DNA of 64,000 bases from Micromonospora sp. RHAY321 (GTDB lineage: Bacteria; Actinomycetota; Actinomycetes; Mycobacteriales; Micromonosporaceae). Of the stretch, positions 49,019-58,185 are shown in pieces. The stretch covers positions 62,001-126,000 of the forward strand of contig NZ_JAMHIW010000003.1 of NCBI RefSeq assembly GCF_023896955.1. Reading direction: 5' to 3'. A program made the position numbers and the translations under genes. A model generated the notes under the pieces. The model did no database searches. It saw only the letters and a program-made list of their open reading frames with translations, and was not told where the DNA came from. Position 1 is the stretch's first letter; every line of letters begins with the position of its first letter.

Positions 49019-50299
49019 TCAGCCCTTGATGTACGGCTTACCGTCGGCGGCGGGTGCCCGGACCCGGCCGACGAGCCCGGCCACCGCCAGGATCGTGGCC
49101 AGGTAGGGCAGCATGGCCAGGAACTGGCTGGGGATCACGCTGTTGATCGCGCCCAGGTAGGTGGCGAGCTGGTCGGCGAAGCCGAAGAAGAGCGCGGCGA
49201 GCAGGGCCCCCGTGGGGTTCCACCGGCCGAAGATCAGCGCCGCCAGCGCGATGAAGCCCTTGCCACCGATCATGTTCTTGGTGAACGAGTAGAGCGCCAG
49301 CGTGTAGGAGGCACCGCCGATGCCGGCGACGACACCTGCCAGCAGCACGTTGCGGTAGCGCACCCGCAGCACCTTGACGCCGAGCGTGTCGGCGGCGGTC
49401 GGGTGCTCGCCGACCGAGCGCGTGCGCAGCCCCCACCGGGTGCGGAACAGCGCGATGTGGATCACCAGCACCAGGAGCAGGCCGAGGTAGAGGAAGATGT
49501 TGCCGCGGAACAGCGCCGGGCCGAGGACCGGGATGTCCTCCAGCAGGGGGATGTTCCAGTTGCCGAAGCGGGGAGCGCTGTTGTACCGCTCGATGTTGGT
49601 CTGCATCAGCCGCTCGTAGAGGAAGCCGGTGACGCCGACCGCGAGCAGGTTCAGCACGATGCCGATGACCACCTGGTCCACCAGGTAGCGGATGGCGAAG
49701 ATGGCCAGCAGCAGCGAGATGAACGCACCGCCGATGGCGGCGGCCACCAGGCCCACCCAGACGCTGCCGGAGATGCTGCCGAAGAGCGCGCCACTGAAGG
49801 CGCCCATCAGCAACTGCCCCTCGATCGCCACGTTGACCACGCCGGAACGCTCACAGAGCACACCAGCCAGCGCGCCGAAGATCAGCGGCAGGGCCAGGAT
49901 GAAGGTGCCCCGGATGATGTTGACCAGCGGCATGAAGTTCTGCCCGGTCGGCGCGGCGGAGACCTGCCAGCAGAGGAAGGAGAGCACGAAGCCGACCAGC
50001 CCGACGCCGAGCACGGGGAGGAACCACCGCTTCGGCACCCCGGCGAGCAGTGCCGCGCCGGCGGCGATCGTGATGATCCCGAACAGGATCGCGCCGATCG
50101 TGCCGTTGATCTCCAGCGCGGCGCCGGCCGCGTCGTCGCTGAGGGTGAACCGGGCCTGCTGGTCGGTGGCGAGCGCACCAAAGAGCACCGCCGCCAGCAG
50201 GCCGAGCGCCAGCAGCGTGAGACCGACCTTGCGGCCACGGGTCCAGAAGCCCTCGTCGACCGGGGCGACCGCGACGTCGGGGACAGCCATGGTGGACAT
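49019..50299 (-). CDS. nucleoside ABC importer permease 2
   Basis: 426 residues. A BPD_transp_2-type permease with about ten helices, including the ALIFGRWNPTGALLAALFFGFAD coupling region. Second permease of a BMP-type system, equivalent in position to NupQ of Bacillus or NupC of streptococci. Start 4 nt from the preceding permease stop. Long N-terminal extension before the core. Confidence 0.93.
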   Translation of the reverse strand: MSTMAVPDVAVAPVDEGFWTRGRKVGLTLLALGLLAAVLFGALATDQQARFTLSDDAAGAALEINGTIGAILFGIITIAAGAALLAGVPKRWFLPVLGVGLVGFVLSFLCWQVSAAPTGQNFMPLVNIIRGTFILALPLIFGALAGVLCERSGVVNVAIEGQLLMGAFSGALFGSISGSVWVGLVAAAIGGAFISLLLAIFAIRYLVDQVVIGIVLNLLAVGVTGFLYERLMQTNIERYNSAPRFGNWNIPLLEDIPVLGPALFRGNIFLYLGLLLVLVIHIALFRTRWGLRTRSVGEHPTAADTLGVKVLRVRYRNVLLAGVVAGIGGASYTLALYSFTKNMIGGKGFIALAALIFGRWNPTGALLAALFFGFADQLATYLGAINSVIPSQFLAMLPYLATILAVAGLVGRVRAPAADGKPYIKG

Positions 50300-50302
50300 G
50301 AG

Positions 50303-51655
50303 TTACCAGCCCTTCGCCAGGCTCGTCTGCAACCGGGCGGCACGCGCGGCCCGGAGCTGGAAGATCGCCTTCACCAGGGCCGGCGCTGCGATGAAGATGA
50401 CGATCAGCGCCTGGAGCACCGTGACCAGCTCCAGCGAGATCCCCGAGTACGACTGCATCCGGTTGCCGCCGGCCTGGAGCGCGCCGAACAGCAGCGCCGC
50501 CAGCAGCACCCCCCAGGGCTTCACCCGCCCGAGCAGTGCCACCAGGATGCCGTCGAAGCCGATCTGCGCGACCACGAGCGGGGTCAACGCGCTCGCGGTG
50601 GAGCCGAGCACCATGTTCGAGCCGCCGAGACCGGCCAGGACCCCGGCGAAGACCATGATGAGGACGTACGTCCGGGTGACGCTGATACCCGCGGTGCGGG
50701 CGGCGTCCGGGTTGGCACCGACCGCGCGCAGCTCGAAGCCGAGGGTGGAGCGGTTGAGCAGCCAGGCGACCGCCCAGGTGGCCAGCACGGCGAGCAGGAT
50801 GCCGGCGTGCACCCGAAGGTTGTCGCCGAGCAGTCGCGGCAGCTGTGCGGAGTTGTCCACCGCCCGGCTGATCGCGTCGGTGCGGGTGGGGTCCTGCACG
50901 CCGTTCTGCACGATGAGCCAGGTCAGGAAGTACGTGGCGATGTAGTTGAGCATGATCGTGTTGATCACCTCGTGTGCCCCGGTACGGGCCTTGAGGATGC
51001 CCGGGATGAAGCCCCAGACCGCCCCGCCCAGAGCACCGGCCAGCACCGCCACCAGCAGGTGCAGGCCGGGCGGCAACGGCAGCAGGAAACCGGCCAGCGC
51101 CGCGAAGATCACGCCGATGGTGGCCTGGCCCTGGGCGCCGATGTTGAACAGGCCGCCGCGGAAGGCCAGCGCCACGGACAGGCCGGTGAAGACCAGCGGC
51201 GCCGTGTAGGTGAGCGTCTCGGAGATCGGCGCGAGCACGGCCTGCCAGCCGTTGTCGCCGTTCAGCCAGCCGGAGAACGCCTCCGGGTCGAAGATCGAGC
51301 CCTTGAACAGGTTCGCGTACGCCTCGCTGACCAGCGTCCAACTGGAGTTGAGCGCATCGGACGGGCGGGAGGTGATGTACGAGTAGGTGGAGAGCACTTC
51401 CGGATCAGAAATGATCATCAGAATCGCGCCGACCACGATCGCCAGCACCAGCGACAGCAGGGTCACCGTGAAGGTGTTGGCCGCCCAGAGGTTGTCCAGG
51501 AACAGCCGGCCCAGCGTGGGCTTCGACTCCGGCGCCGATCGGCCCGGCCCGGTGGTCGGCTCGGCCTTCTCGGTGTTGCCGAGAGCGGTCTGCGCGGCCT
51601 GCGCCTCGCTCGCCGGTTCCTTGTCCGGCGAACCGGACTGGTTGGGGTCGCTCAT
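50303..51655 (-). CDS. nucleoside ABC importer permease 1
   Basis: 450 residues, permease of the BPD_transp_2 class with the conserved [13 protein letters not shown] and [11 protein letters not shown] segments. A charged, Pro/Glu-rich cytoplasmic N-terminus of about 70 residues precedes the helices. Overlaps the ATPase stop by 4 nt, consistent with one translation unit. Confidence 0.93.
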   Translation of the reverse strand: MSDPNQSGSPDKEPASEAQAAQTALGNTEKAEPTTGPGRSAPESKPTLGRLFLDNLWAANTFTVTLLSLVLAIVVGAILMIISDPEVLSTYSYITSRPSDALNSSWTLVSEAYANLFKGSIFDPEAFSGWLNGDNGWQAVLAPISETLTYTAPLVFTGLSVALAFRGGLFNIGAQGQATIGVIFAALAGFLLPLPPGLHLLVAVLAGALGGAVWGFIPGILKARTGAHEVINTIMLNYIATYFLTWLIVQNGVQDPTRTDAISRAVDNSAQLPRLLGDNLRVHAGILLAVLATWAVAWLLNRSTLGFELRAVGANPDAARTAGISVTRTYVLIMVFAGVLAGLGGSNMVLGSTASALTPLVVAQIGFDGILVALLGRVKPWGVLLAALLFGALQAGGNRMQSYSGISLELVTVLQALIVIFIAAPALVKAIFQLRAARAARLQTSLAKGW

Positions 51656-53274
51656 GCCTCGTCCTCGCTCGCGGGGCGCGCGGCGCTCGCCGGGCCCCCG
51701 TCGGTCACCGTGCCGCCGGTAGCCGCGCCGTCGGTCGGCGCGGCATCCGCACCGCGCTCGGGAAGCGCGTCCGGGCTGATGCCGGCCATCAGCAGGCCGA
51801 TCTCCTCACGCGGGGTGTCCGGGCCGACGATGCCGATGATCCGGCCCCGGTACATCACCGCGATCCGGTCGGCCAGCCCGATGACCTCGTCGAGTTCGCT
51901 GGAGACCACCATGACGGCGGTGCCGATGTCCCGCTCGTGGATGATCCGGCTGTGGATGAACTCGATCGACCCGACGTCGACGCCGCGGGTCGGTTGGGCG
52001 GCGATGAAGAGCTTCAGCGGCCGGGACAGCTCCCGGGCCACGATCACCTTCTGCTGGTTACCGCCGGAGAGGGTGCCCACCGGCGCGTCGGCCGATGAGG
52101 TGCGTACGTCGAACTGCTCGATCCGCTCCTTCGCCGACGACGCGATCGCGTCCGGCTTGAGCGCGAGCCCGGCGCCGAACGGCGGCCGGTCGTAGATGTC
52201 CAGCACGAGGTTCTCGGCGACGCTGAACTCCTTGACCAGGCCGTCCACGCTGCGGTCCTCGGGCACGTACCCGACGCCGGCGCGGAGCACCTTCTTGGTC
52301 CTCCAGCCGTCGATCCGGTCACCGGCCAGGCTGACCGTGCCGGCGAGTACCGGGCGCAGGCCCATGATCGCCTCGATCAGCTCGGTCTGGCCGTTGCCCT
52401 GCACGCCCGCCACGCCGAGCACCTCGCCCGCGCGCACGGTCAGGTCCACGCCGTCGACCGCCCGGATCTGCCGGTCGTCGTCCACGACCAGCCCGGACAC
52501 CTCCAGCACCGGCTCACCCGGCGTGGCCGGGGACTTCTCGACGGTGAGGCGGACGTTGCGCCCGACCATCAGCGCGGCCAACTCGTCCCGGCTGGCCTCC
52601 GGCGAGGCGGTGCCGACGGTCCTGCCGCGCCGGATCACGGTGATCCGGTCGGCGATCGCCTTGACCTCGCCGAGCTTGTGGGTGATGAAGACGATCGACT
52701 TGCCGGCCGCCTTGAGCGACCGCATGACCGTCAGCAGCTCCTCGGTCTCCTGCGGGGTGAGCACCGCGGTCGGCTCGTCGAGGATGAGCAGGTCGACGTC
52801 ACGGGTGAGCGCCTTGACGATCTCGACGCGCTGCTGGATGCCGACCGGCAGGTCCTCGATCACCGCATCCGGGTCGACCCGCAGGTTGTAGCGCTCGGAC
52901 ACCTCGGCGACCTCACGCCGCGCACGCCGCCGGTCCAGGAAGCCGGCGATGCCGCCCCGGACCTGCTCGGCGCCGAGCATGATGTTCTCCGCCACGGTGA
53001 AGACCGGCACCAGCATGAAGTGCTGGTGCACCATGCCGATCCCGGCGGCGATCGCGTCGGACGGGCCCTTCAGCTTCAGCGGCTTGCCGTCGACCAGGAT
53101 CTCGCCCTCGTCGGGCTGGTAGAGCCCGTAGAGGACGTTCATCAGGGTCGACTTGCCCGCGCCGTTCTCGCCGAGCAGGGCGTGAATCTCTCCAGGCTCC
53201 ACCGTCAGGTCGATGTGGTCGTTGGCGACCAGATCACCGAATCTCTTGGTGATGCCGCGCAGTTCGAGTCTCAG
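51652..53274 (-). CDS. nucleoside ABC importer ATPase with two ABC domains
   Basis: 540 residues. Two tandem nucleotide-binding domains: the first with [22 protein letters not shown] and [11 protein letters not shown]; the second with [24 protein letters not shown] and [12 protein letters not shown]. This is the RbsA/NupO architecture used with BMP-family binding proteins. The start is taken as CTG 53274 because AGGAGG lies exactly 5 nt upstream (53280-53285); a GTG at 53343 would add 23 residues. A C-terminal Ala/Gly-rich tail of 40 residues is unusual. Confidence 0.9.
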   Translation of the reverse strand: MRLELRGITKRFGDLVANDHIDLTVEPGEIHALLGENGAGKSTLMNVLYGLYQPDEGEILVDGKPLKLKGPSDAIAAGIGMVHQHFMLVPVFTVAENIMLGAEQVRGGIAGFLDRRRARREVAEVSERYNLRVDPDAVIEDLPVGIQQRVEIVKALTRDVDLLILDEPTAVLTPQETEELLTVMRSLKAAGKSIVFITHKLGEVKAIADRITVIRRGRTVGTASPEASRDELAALMVGRNVRLTVEKSPATPGEPVLEVSGLVVDDDRQIRAVDGVDLTVRAGEVLGVAGVQGNGQTELIEAIMGLRPVLAGTVSLAGDRIDGWRTKKVLRAGVGYVPEDRSVDGLVKEFSVAENLVLDIYDRPPFGAGLALKPDAIASSAKERIEQFDVRTSSADAPVGTLSGGNQQKVIVARELSRPLKLFIAAQPTRGVDVGSIEFIHSRIIHERDIGTAVMVVSSELDEVIGLADRIAVMYRGRIIGIVGPDTPREEIGLLMAGISPDALPERGADAAPTDGAATGGTVTDGGPASAARPASEDEA

Positions 53275-53357
53275 CGCAACCTCCTGGAGTGCGAGCGATG
53301 GTGCAGCGTAGCTGCCGTCGACCGGGCCGGCCGGCCCGGTCACCGTGGCGCGCGATC

Positions 53358-53405
53358 GGCCGCTCCGGCCCCCGCGGGTGGTTAACCCGCGGCGCCGGAG
53401 CGGCC
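53358..53405 (-). terminator. readthrough hairpin between binding protein and ATPase genes
   Basis: 12-bp stem GGCCGCTCCGGC / GCCGGAGCGGCC enclosing an 8-bp CCGCGGGT/ACCCGCGG stem. Placed after the bmp stop, it would keep the binding protein more abundant than the transporter core, a common pattern in ABC importers. Confidence 0.65.
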
Positions 53406-53469
53406 GGATCGGTCGTACCTGTCCCCCGCCGACCCTTCCGATGATCTCACCGGAGGGATCGGCCGGTCG

Positions 53470-54555
53470 TCACTTGGTCGGCTGGGCCTTCGAGGTGACG
53501 GTGATCGTGCCAGCGGCGATGTCCGCCTTGATCTTGTCGACCTCGGCCTTCAGCTCGGCCGGAACCTTGCTCTCGAAGTCGTGGTACGGGGCGATCGAGA
53601 CACCGTTGTTGGCCAGGGTGCCGACGAAGCCCGGGCTCGCCTGCAGCTTCTCGCCACCGGCGGCCTTCAGCACGGCCTCCTTGACGGCCTCCGGGATGTT
53701 CTTGACGACCGTGGTCACGATCGCGGAGCAGTCCGGGGTGCTCTCGCAGCCGTCGACGTCCACCCAGATGGTGCTGTACTTGCCGCCCGAGGCCTTGGCC
53801 GCGGACGTGGTGCCGAGGCCGGAGCCACCGGCGACCGGCATGATGATGTCGGCGCCCTGGGCGACCAGCGCGTCGGAGACCTTCTTGCCCTCGTCCTGCT
53901 TGGCGAAGTCGTTGGTGAAGGAACCCTTCTGGGTCTCCTTGTTCCACCCCAGCGCCTGGACGTTCTTGCCCTTGGTCTTGTTGTAGTGCGCCACGCCGTC
54001 GACGAAGCCGTCCATGAAGATGGTCACCGGCGGGATCGGCAGGCCGCCGTAGGTGCCGACCTTGCCGGACTTGCTCATCCCGGCGGCCAGGTAGCCGGCC
54101 TGGAACGCGGCCTGCGCGGTGTCGAACTGCATCGGGTAGACGTTGGCGTCACCCGGGTTGGCGTCGACGATGCCGAACGCCTGGTTCGGGTTGGCCTTGG
54201 CGATCTTCGAGGTGGCGTTGGCCATCAGGCCACCGACCGCGAGGATGAAGTCGCACTTCTGGTTGACGTACTGCGTCAGGTTCGGCTCGTAGTCGGCCTC
54301 CGCCTTCGACGCCACGAACTTGGTGTCGATGTTGCTGTTGGCGGCCTTGGCGTCCTGCAGACCCTTCCAGGCCGAGGTGTTGAACGACTTGTCGTCGATG
54401 CCGCCGACGTCGGTCACCATGCAGGCGCTGAACTTCTTGGCGCCACTGCCGGCGTTGTTGTCTTCATCGGGGGCCTCGCCACACGCGGCGGCGCTGAGCA
54501 CGAGCCCACCCACCGCGAAGATCGAGGCGATCCGCATCCCACGCACCGAGCGCAA
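53470..54555 (-). CDS. BMP-family nucleoside-binding lipoprotein
   Basis: 361 residues from TTG 54555, chosen because AAGGAG stands 5 nt upstream; ATG 54537 lacks a site. Lipoprotein signal peptide ending AAC (SAAACGE), then the BMP domain (DVGGIDDKSFNTSAWKGL, AVGGLMANATSKIAKANP, a VAGGSGLGTT loop). Family members bind purine and pyrimidine nucleosides outside the cell. Paired with two permeases and a dual ATPase; followed by cdd and deoA, which supports nucleoside uptake. Confidence 0.93.
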   Translation of the reverse strand: MRSVRGMRIASIFAVGGLVLSAAACGEAPDEDNNAGSGAKKFSACMVTDVGGIDDKSFNTSAWKGLQDAKAANSNIDTKFVASKAEADYEPNLTQYVNQKCDFILAVGGLMANATSKIAKANPNQAFGIVDANPGDANVYPMQFDTAQAAFQAGYLAAGMSKSGKVGTYGGLPIPPVTIFMDGFVDGVAHYNKTKGKNVQALGWNKETQKGSFTNDFAKQDEGKKVSDALVAQGADIIMPVAGGSGLGTTSAAKASGGKYSTIWVDVDGCESTPDCSAIVTTVVKNIPEAVKEAVLKAAGGEKLQASPGFVGTLANNGVSIAPYHDFESKVPAELKAEVDKIKADIAAGTITVTSKAQPTK

Positions 54556-54705
54556 GACGTCTCCTTCCCATTGCTCACCGCGCCTAGTGCGGTGGCAGCC
54601 CATCAGCCGACCTGCGGTGTGCCGCCGGCTGTCCCACGTTACGGACGGGAGCGTACGCCCGCGCCCACCCACCGGCCGACAATCGTGCACGACTGTTGAG
54701 CGCCT

Positions 54706-54721
54706 GTTACCCGGGTGTAAC
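54706..54721. promoter_or_regulatory. candidate operator upstream of the nucleoside importer
   Basis: GTTAC-CCGGGT-GTAAC, an inverted repeat with 5-nt arms about 150 nt upstream of the bmp start. No matching copy was seen at upp, deoC or add, so the link to salvage control is speculative. Confidence 0.3.
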
Positions 54722-54814
54722 CCTTGCGTGGGGCAAGTCACTCTTCGTGGTGGTAGGCGAGCGACGAGGCGTCGCGAAAGTCCGTTTTCCGGGGGGCGGC
54801 CCCCTCCCCGGACG

Positions 54815-55156
54815 TTACCGCCAAAAGACCGCGACCGCCGCGTTGACCAGGGTCAGGCCGACGATCGCGAGGAAGTGGCCGCGGTTGACCACGTCCCGCT
54901 TCCGGGAGAAGAAGACCATGACGAAGATCAGTAGCGCGAGCACCAACTTCGTCACAAGTTTCGCCGGCGCCGGCTCGTCACCGTCGCGCAGCGGCGCGGC
55001 GAGCCCGAGCCCGGTCAGCAGACCGATCACGGACCCCCACAGCATGGCCTGGTTGATCCGCAGCCGGCCGCTGACGTACTGGGCGATGGAGCCGCCGAGC
55101 AGCAGGGCGAACCCGATGAGATGGACATAGAGGAGAGTCAGTCGCAGTGCTTCCAC
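54815..55156 (-). CDS. small four-helix membrane protein (CopD-like layout)
   Basis: 113 residues from GTG 55156 (GGGGGAGG 9 nt upstream; ATG 55165 is too close to it). Four membrane helices; His12 in the first (LLYVHLIGFALLLGG) and His94 in the last (RGHFLAIVG) are spaced as possible haem ligands, recalling CopD/DUF2269 proteins. No firm family. A copy of the cydA-type operator lies 20 nt upstream, suggesting control by the BlaI-type repressor and a respiratory role. Confidence 0.7.
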   Translation of the reverse strand: MEALRLTLLYVHLIGFALLLGGSIAQYVSGRLRINQAMLWGSVIGLLTGLGLAAPLRDGDEPAPAKLVTKLVLALLIFVMVFFSRKRDVVNRGHFLAIVGLTLVNAAVAVFWR

Positions 55157-55175
55157 GCCGCCCATCCTCCCCCAT

Positions 55176-55194
55176 CAACGACAGTTTGTAGTAG
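55176..55194. promoter_or_regulatory. third BlaI-type operator copy
   Basis: On the plus strand CAACGACAGTTTGTAGTAG matches cydA site B at 16 of 19 positions; on the minus strand its left arm CTACTACA is identical to that of site A and the right arm TGTCGTTG differs by one base. It lies directly upstream of the four-helix membrane protein gene. Confidence 0.65.
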
Positions 55195-55236
55195 GGGGCC
55201 GGGCGCTCGGCGCGTCCGGGCTCCCGGTGGCGGCGT

Positions 55237-57042
55237 TCAGCACAGCCGCCAGACCTGGAAGGTCGGCCCGTCACCGGGGAGGGTCAGCGCGCCGTCCGGG
55301 CCGGGCCGCAGCGCGGGGGCACCGCCGTACACGTTCTCCGCGGCCGGCAGTCCGGCGAGCCGCACCGGCGCCCCGGCCGCCCGCCGGGCCAGCACCAGGA
55401 CCGCCGCGGTCGGCGCCTCGCGCAGGAAGACGAGCGTGTCGGGGTCGTGGTGCAACCGGCGCAGCCCGCCGTGGCGCAGCGCCGGCTCTCCCCGCCGTAG
55501 CGCGATCAACGCCCGGTACGCGGCGAGCGTGCCGGCGTCCCAGCTCCGCGGGCGGTGCCACGGCATCGGGGTGCGCGAGGACTCGCCGTTCGTGCCGGTC
55601 AGGCCGAGTTCGTCGCCTGCGAAGATCATCGGGATGCCGGGCATGGTGGCGAGCAGGCCGGCGGCCACCTCCTGCCGGGCCGCGTCGCCGACCACCGTCC
55701 GGATCCGGGCCGAGTCGTGCGAGCCGAGCAGTTGCCAGGAGTGCGTGTACGCGCGCCAGGAGATCAGTGACCGGTAGGCGTCCATGGTGGCGAGCACCGC
55801 GTCCGCGTCCCGCCGTGGCACCCCGCCGGGGGTGCCGAGGAAGTTCGGCAACGGCTGGTCGCCGTGCCGCAGCCAGGACCACACCGGGTCGGTGAAGCCG
55901 ACGTAGTTCATGGTGCCGTGCCAGCCGTCGCGATCCAGGTCGCCGGTGTGGTCGTGGCCGTGCTCGGCCATCAGCAGGCCGTCCGGCCGATCCCCGGCGA
56001 CCACCGAGCGCAGCAGGGCCGCCACCTCGTGGGTGTACGCGTCGGCGCCCCGCCGGCCGGTCATGTTCGCCACGTCCACCCGCCACCCGTCCAGCCCGTA
56101 CGGCGGTCGCAGCCAGCGGCGCAGCACCGCGTCGTCGGCGGTGGCGAAGCGGCGGCGCAGCTCGGCGCTGCCCCAGTTCAGCTTCGGCAGCGACTTGACC
56201 CCGTTCCAGGACTCGTAGTCCCCGGTGATCCCGTCGAAGTAGTACAGCTCCCGTTCCGGCGCGCGCACGTTCGAGGATGCGGCGGTGAACCAGTCGTGCG
56301 CGTCGCCGGTGTGGTTGCTGGTGATGTCGCCGAGCAGCCGCCAGCCCCGGGCCCGTACCGCGTCGGCGAGCCGGGCCAGCGCGGCGTCCCCGCCGAGCAG
56401 CGGATCGACCCGGTCGAAGCTGGCGGCGTCGTAGCGGTGGTTGGAGCGGGCCGGGAAGATCGGGGTCAGGTAGACGGTGTTCACCCCGAGCCGGTCCAGG
56501 TGGTCCAGCCGCTCGGTGATCCCGTCCAGGTCGCCGCCGTAGAACTGGTGCGGCGTCTCCGGGCCGCGCCCGACGACCGGGGTGTCCCAGTCGCAGGGAA
56601 TCGCCCAGTCCGGCAGTGGCCGGGTGTCGGCCGCCGCGGAGCGGGCGAACCGGTCCGGGAAGATCTGGTAGATCACCGCGTCCCGCGCCCAGGACGGCGG
56701 CGCGGCGTGGGTGACGAGCTTGAAGTCACCGTGGTCGGGCACGTCGTGGTCGACCAGCCCGGCGGCCGTCAGCCACCGGGGACCACGCCGCCCGGAGAGC
56801 AGGAAACGGTAGTTGCTCACCGGGTTACGGGCCGGCACCTCGGCCCGCCACCAGACGTCCCCGCCCTCGGTGCGGTCCACGGCGGCCTCGCGGAAGCGAG
56901 GCTCCCCGTCGCCGGTGGTACGCACGTGCACCTGGCCCACGTCGCCGCCGGCCGGCACCCGGACGAAGACGTCGACGACCTCCCCCAGCGTGGGCTCCTG
57001 CTGGGGGACGTGGAGCGGGGATCCGTCGTGGTGCGGCTGCAC
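55237..57042 (-). CDS. GH13 alpha-amylase-family enzyme (neopullulanase/maltodextrinase-like)
   Basis: 601 residues from GTG 57042 (AGGAAG upstream). An N-terminal beta-sandwich domain (residues about 1-115) precedes the barrel, as in neopullulanases and cyclomaltodextrinases. Barrel motifs: DITSNHTGDAH, DGWRVDVANM (nucleophile Asp), LLMAEHGHDH (acid Glu) and LLGSHDSARI (transition-state Asp). No signal peptide, so cytoplasmic and acting on imported maltodextrins. Downstream of malEFG, separated by a long palindrome. Confidence 0.9.
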   Translation of the reverse strand: MQPHHDGSPLHVPQQEPTLGEVVDVFVRVPAGGDVGQVHVRTTGDGEPRFREAAVDRTEGGDVWWRAEVPARNPVSNYRFLLSGRRGPRWLTAAGLVDHDVPDHGDFKLVTHAAPPSWARDAVIYQIFPDRFARSAAADTRPLPDWAIPCDWDTPVVGRGPETPHQFYGGDLDGITERLDHLDRLGVNTVYLTPIFPARSNHRYDAASFDRVDPLLGGDAALARLADAVRARGWRLLGDITSNHTGDAHDWFTAASSNVRAPERELYYFDGITGDYESWNGVKSLPKLNWGSAELRRRFATADDAVLRRWLRPPYGLDGWRVDVANMTGRRGADAYTHEVAALLRSVVAGDRPDGLLMAEHGHDHTGDLDRDGWHGTMNYVGFTDPVWSWLRHGDQPLPNFLGTPGGVPRRDADAVLATMDAYRSLISWRAYTHSWQLLGSHDSARIRTVVGDAARQEVAAGLLATMPGIPMIFAGDELGLTGTNGESSRTPMPWHRPRSWDAGTLAAYRALIALRRGEPALRHGGLRRLHHDPDTLVFLREAPTAAVLVLARRAAGAPVRLAGLPAAENVYGGAPALRPGPDGALTLPGDGPTFQVWRLC

Positions 57043-57113
57043 GGCAGTTCTTCCTCTCGGACGTACTCGTGAGGGTTCGGCCCGTGCCCGGACAGCCGGC
57101 CTCCCTCCCCTGT

Positions 57114-57200
57114 CGCCTTTGCTCTGCTTACGCCCACGCAACGGGCACTGTCCGGATAGCGGACACCGCCTGTTGCGCGGGTTGAAGCAGAGCAAAGGCG
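57114..57200. repeat. 87-nt nested palindrome between malG and the GH13 gene
   Basis: Perfect 16-bp outer arms at 57114-57129 and 57185-57200 (core CTTTGCTCTGC), with inner pairs CGCAAC/GTTGCG and TGTCCG/CGGACA. Much longer and more layered than a usual terminator, and the outer arms are less GC-rich than neighbours. Could be a processed mRNA hairpin or a REP/MITE-like element. Confidence 0.65.
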
Positions 57201-57249
57201 TTGAGCAGGGTGTCGCGGGTGCCGCCGAGCCGTGGCCGGACCCGACTGG

Positions 57250-58185
57250 CTATCCCTTGACCGCGCCGGCGGTCAGCCCGGAGACGATGTAGCGCTGGAG
57301 CAGTTGGAAGACCAGCACGGTGGGGATCGCGGTGAGCAGGGTCCCGGCGGCGAAGATCCCGAAGTTGTTGTTGCGCTCGTTGCCCTGCAACAGGCCGTAC
57401 ATGCCCACCGCGAGGGTCTTCGAGTCGCTGCTGGTGAGGAACACGTTGGCCATCAGGAACTCGTTGATGGTGCCGATGAACGCCAGCAACCCGGTCACCG
57501 CCAGGATTGGCGCCACCAGCGGCAGCATGATGCGGAAGAAGACCTGGGCGTGCGAGGCGCCGTCCATGGTCGCCGACTCGTCGAGTTCCCGGGGCAGGGT
57601 GTCGAAGAAGCCCTTCATCAGCCAGGTGTTCACCCCGAGCGCGCCGCCCATGTAGAGCAGCAGCAGCCCCCAGGGAGTGTTGAAGCCGATCGACGGCCAC
57701 AGGTCGGTGATCGTGCCGAAGATCAGGTAGATCGCCACGATCGCCAGGAACTGCGGGAACATCTGGATCAACAGCAGCGAGAGCAGCCCCACCCGCCGGC
57801 CGCGGAACCGCATCCGGGAGAACGCGTACGCGGCCAGCGCGGACAGGAACACCGACGCGAACGAGGCCACCCCGGCGATCAGCAGCGAGTTGAGGAACCA
57901 CCGCTCGAACGCGGTCCGTTCGAACAACCCGCTGAAGTTGCCCAGCGACACCCCGCCGGTCGGCACCAACTCGGTGGTGGAGAGCGTGCCGAGCGGGTTG
58001 AGCGCGGCGGAGAGCACGAACACGATCGGGAAGAGGCTGAACAGGACGCCGAGCACGGCGACCAGGTGCCGCCAACCGACCTGGGCGAACCAGCGGTTGC
58101 GCCGCCGTCCGGTGACGTTGCGGTTGGCCACGGGCGGGCGGCCCGCCGCGTCTCCGGTACGCGCGGCTCCGGTGAGCGTGGTCAC
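57250..58185 (-). CDS. malG: maltose/maltodextrin ABC importer permease
   Basis: 311 residues, six helices, with the MalG coupling motif ESATMDGASHAQVFFRIMLPL. A cytoplasmic N-terminal extension of about 40 residues. The ATG overlaps the malF stop (ATGA-type). Third gene of malEFG; no MalK ATPase is encoded here, so a shared MsiK-type ATPase elsewhere is expected (known in actinomycetes). Confidence 0.92.
   Translation of the reverse strand: MTTLTGAARTGDAAGRPPVANRNVTGRRRNRWFAQVGWRHLVAVLGVLFSLFPIVFVLSAALNPLGTLSTTELVPTGGVSLGNFSGLFERTAFERWFLNSLLIAGVASFASVFLSALAAYAFSRMRFRGRRVGLLSLLLIQMFPQFLAIVAIYLIFGTITDLWPSIGFNTPWGLLLLYMGGALGVNTWLMKGFFDTLPRELDESATMDGASHAQVFFRIMLPLVAPILAVTGLLAFIGTINEFLMANVFLTSSDSKTLAVGMYGLLQGNERNNNFGIFAAGTLLTAIPTVLVFQLLQRYIVSGLTAGAVKG

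Noticed and set aside
48143..52195. 1350-codon plus-strand frame opposite cdd and the permeases
   Set aside because: Covers several confirmed minus-strand genes and has no recognisable domain.
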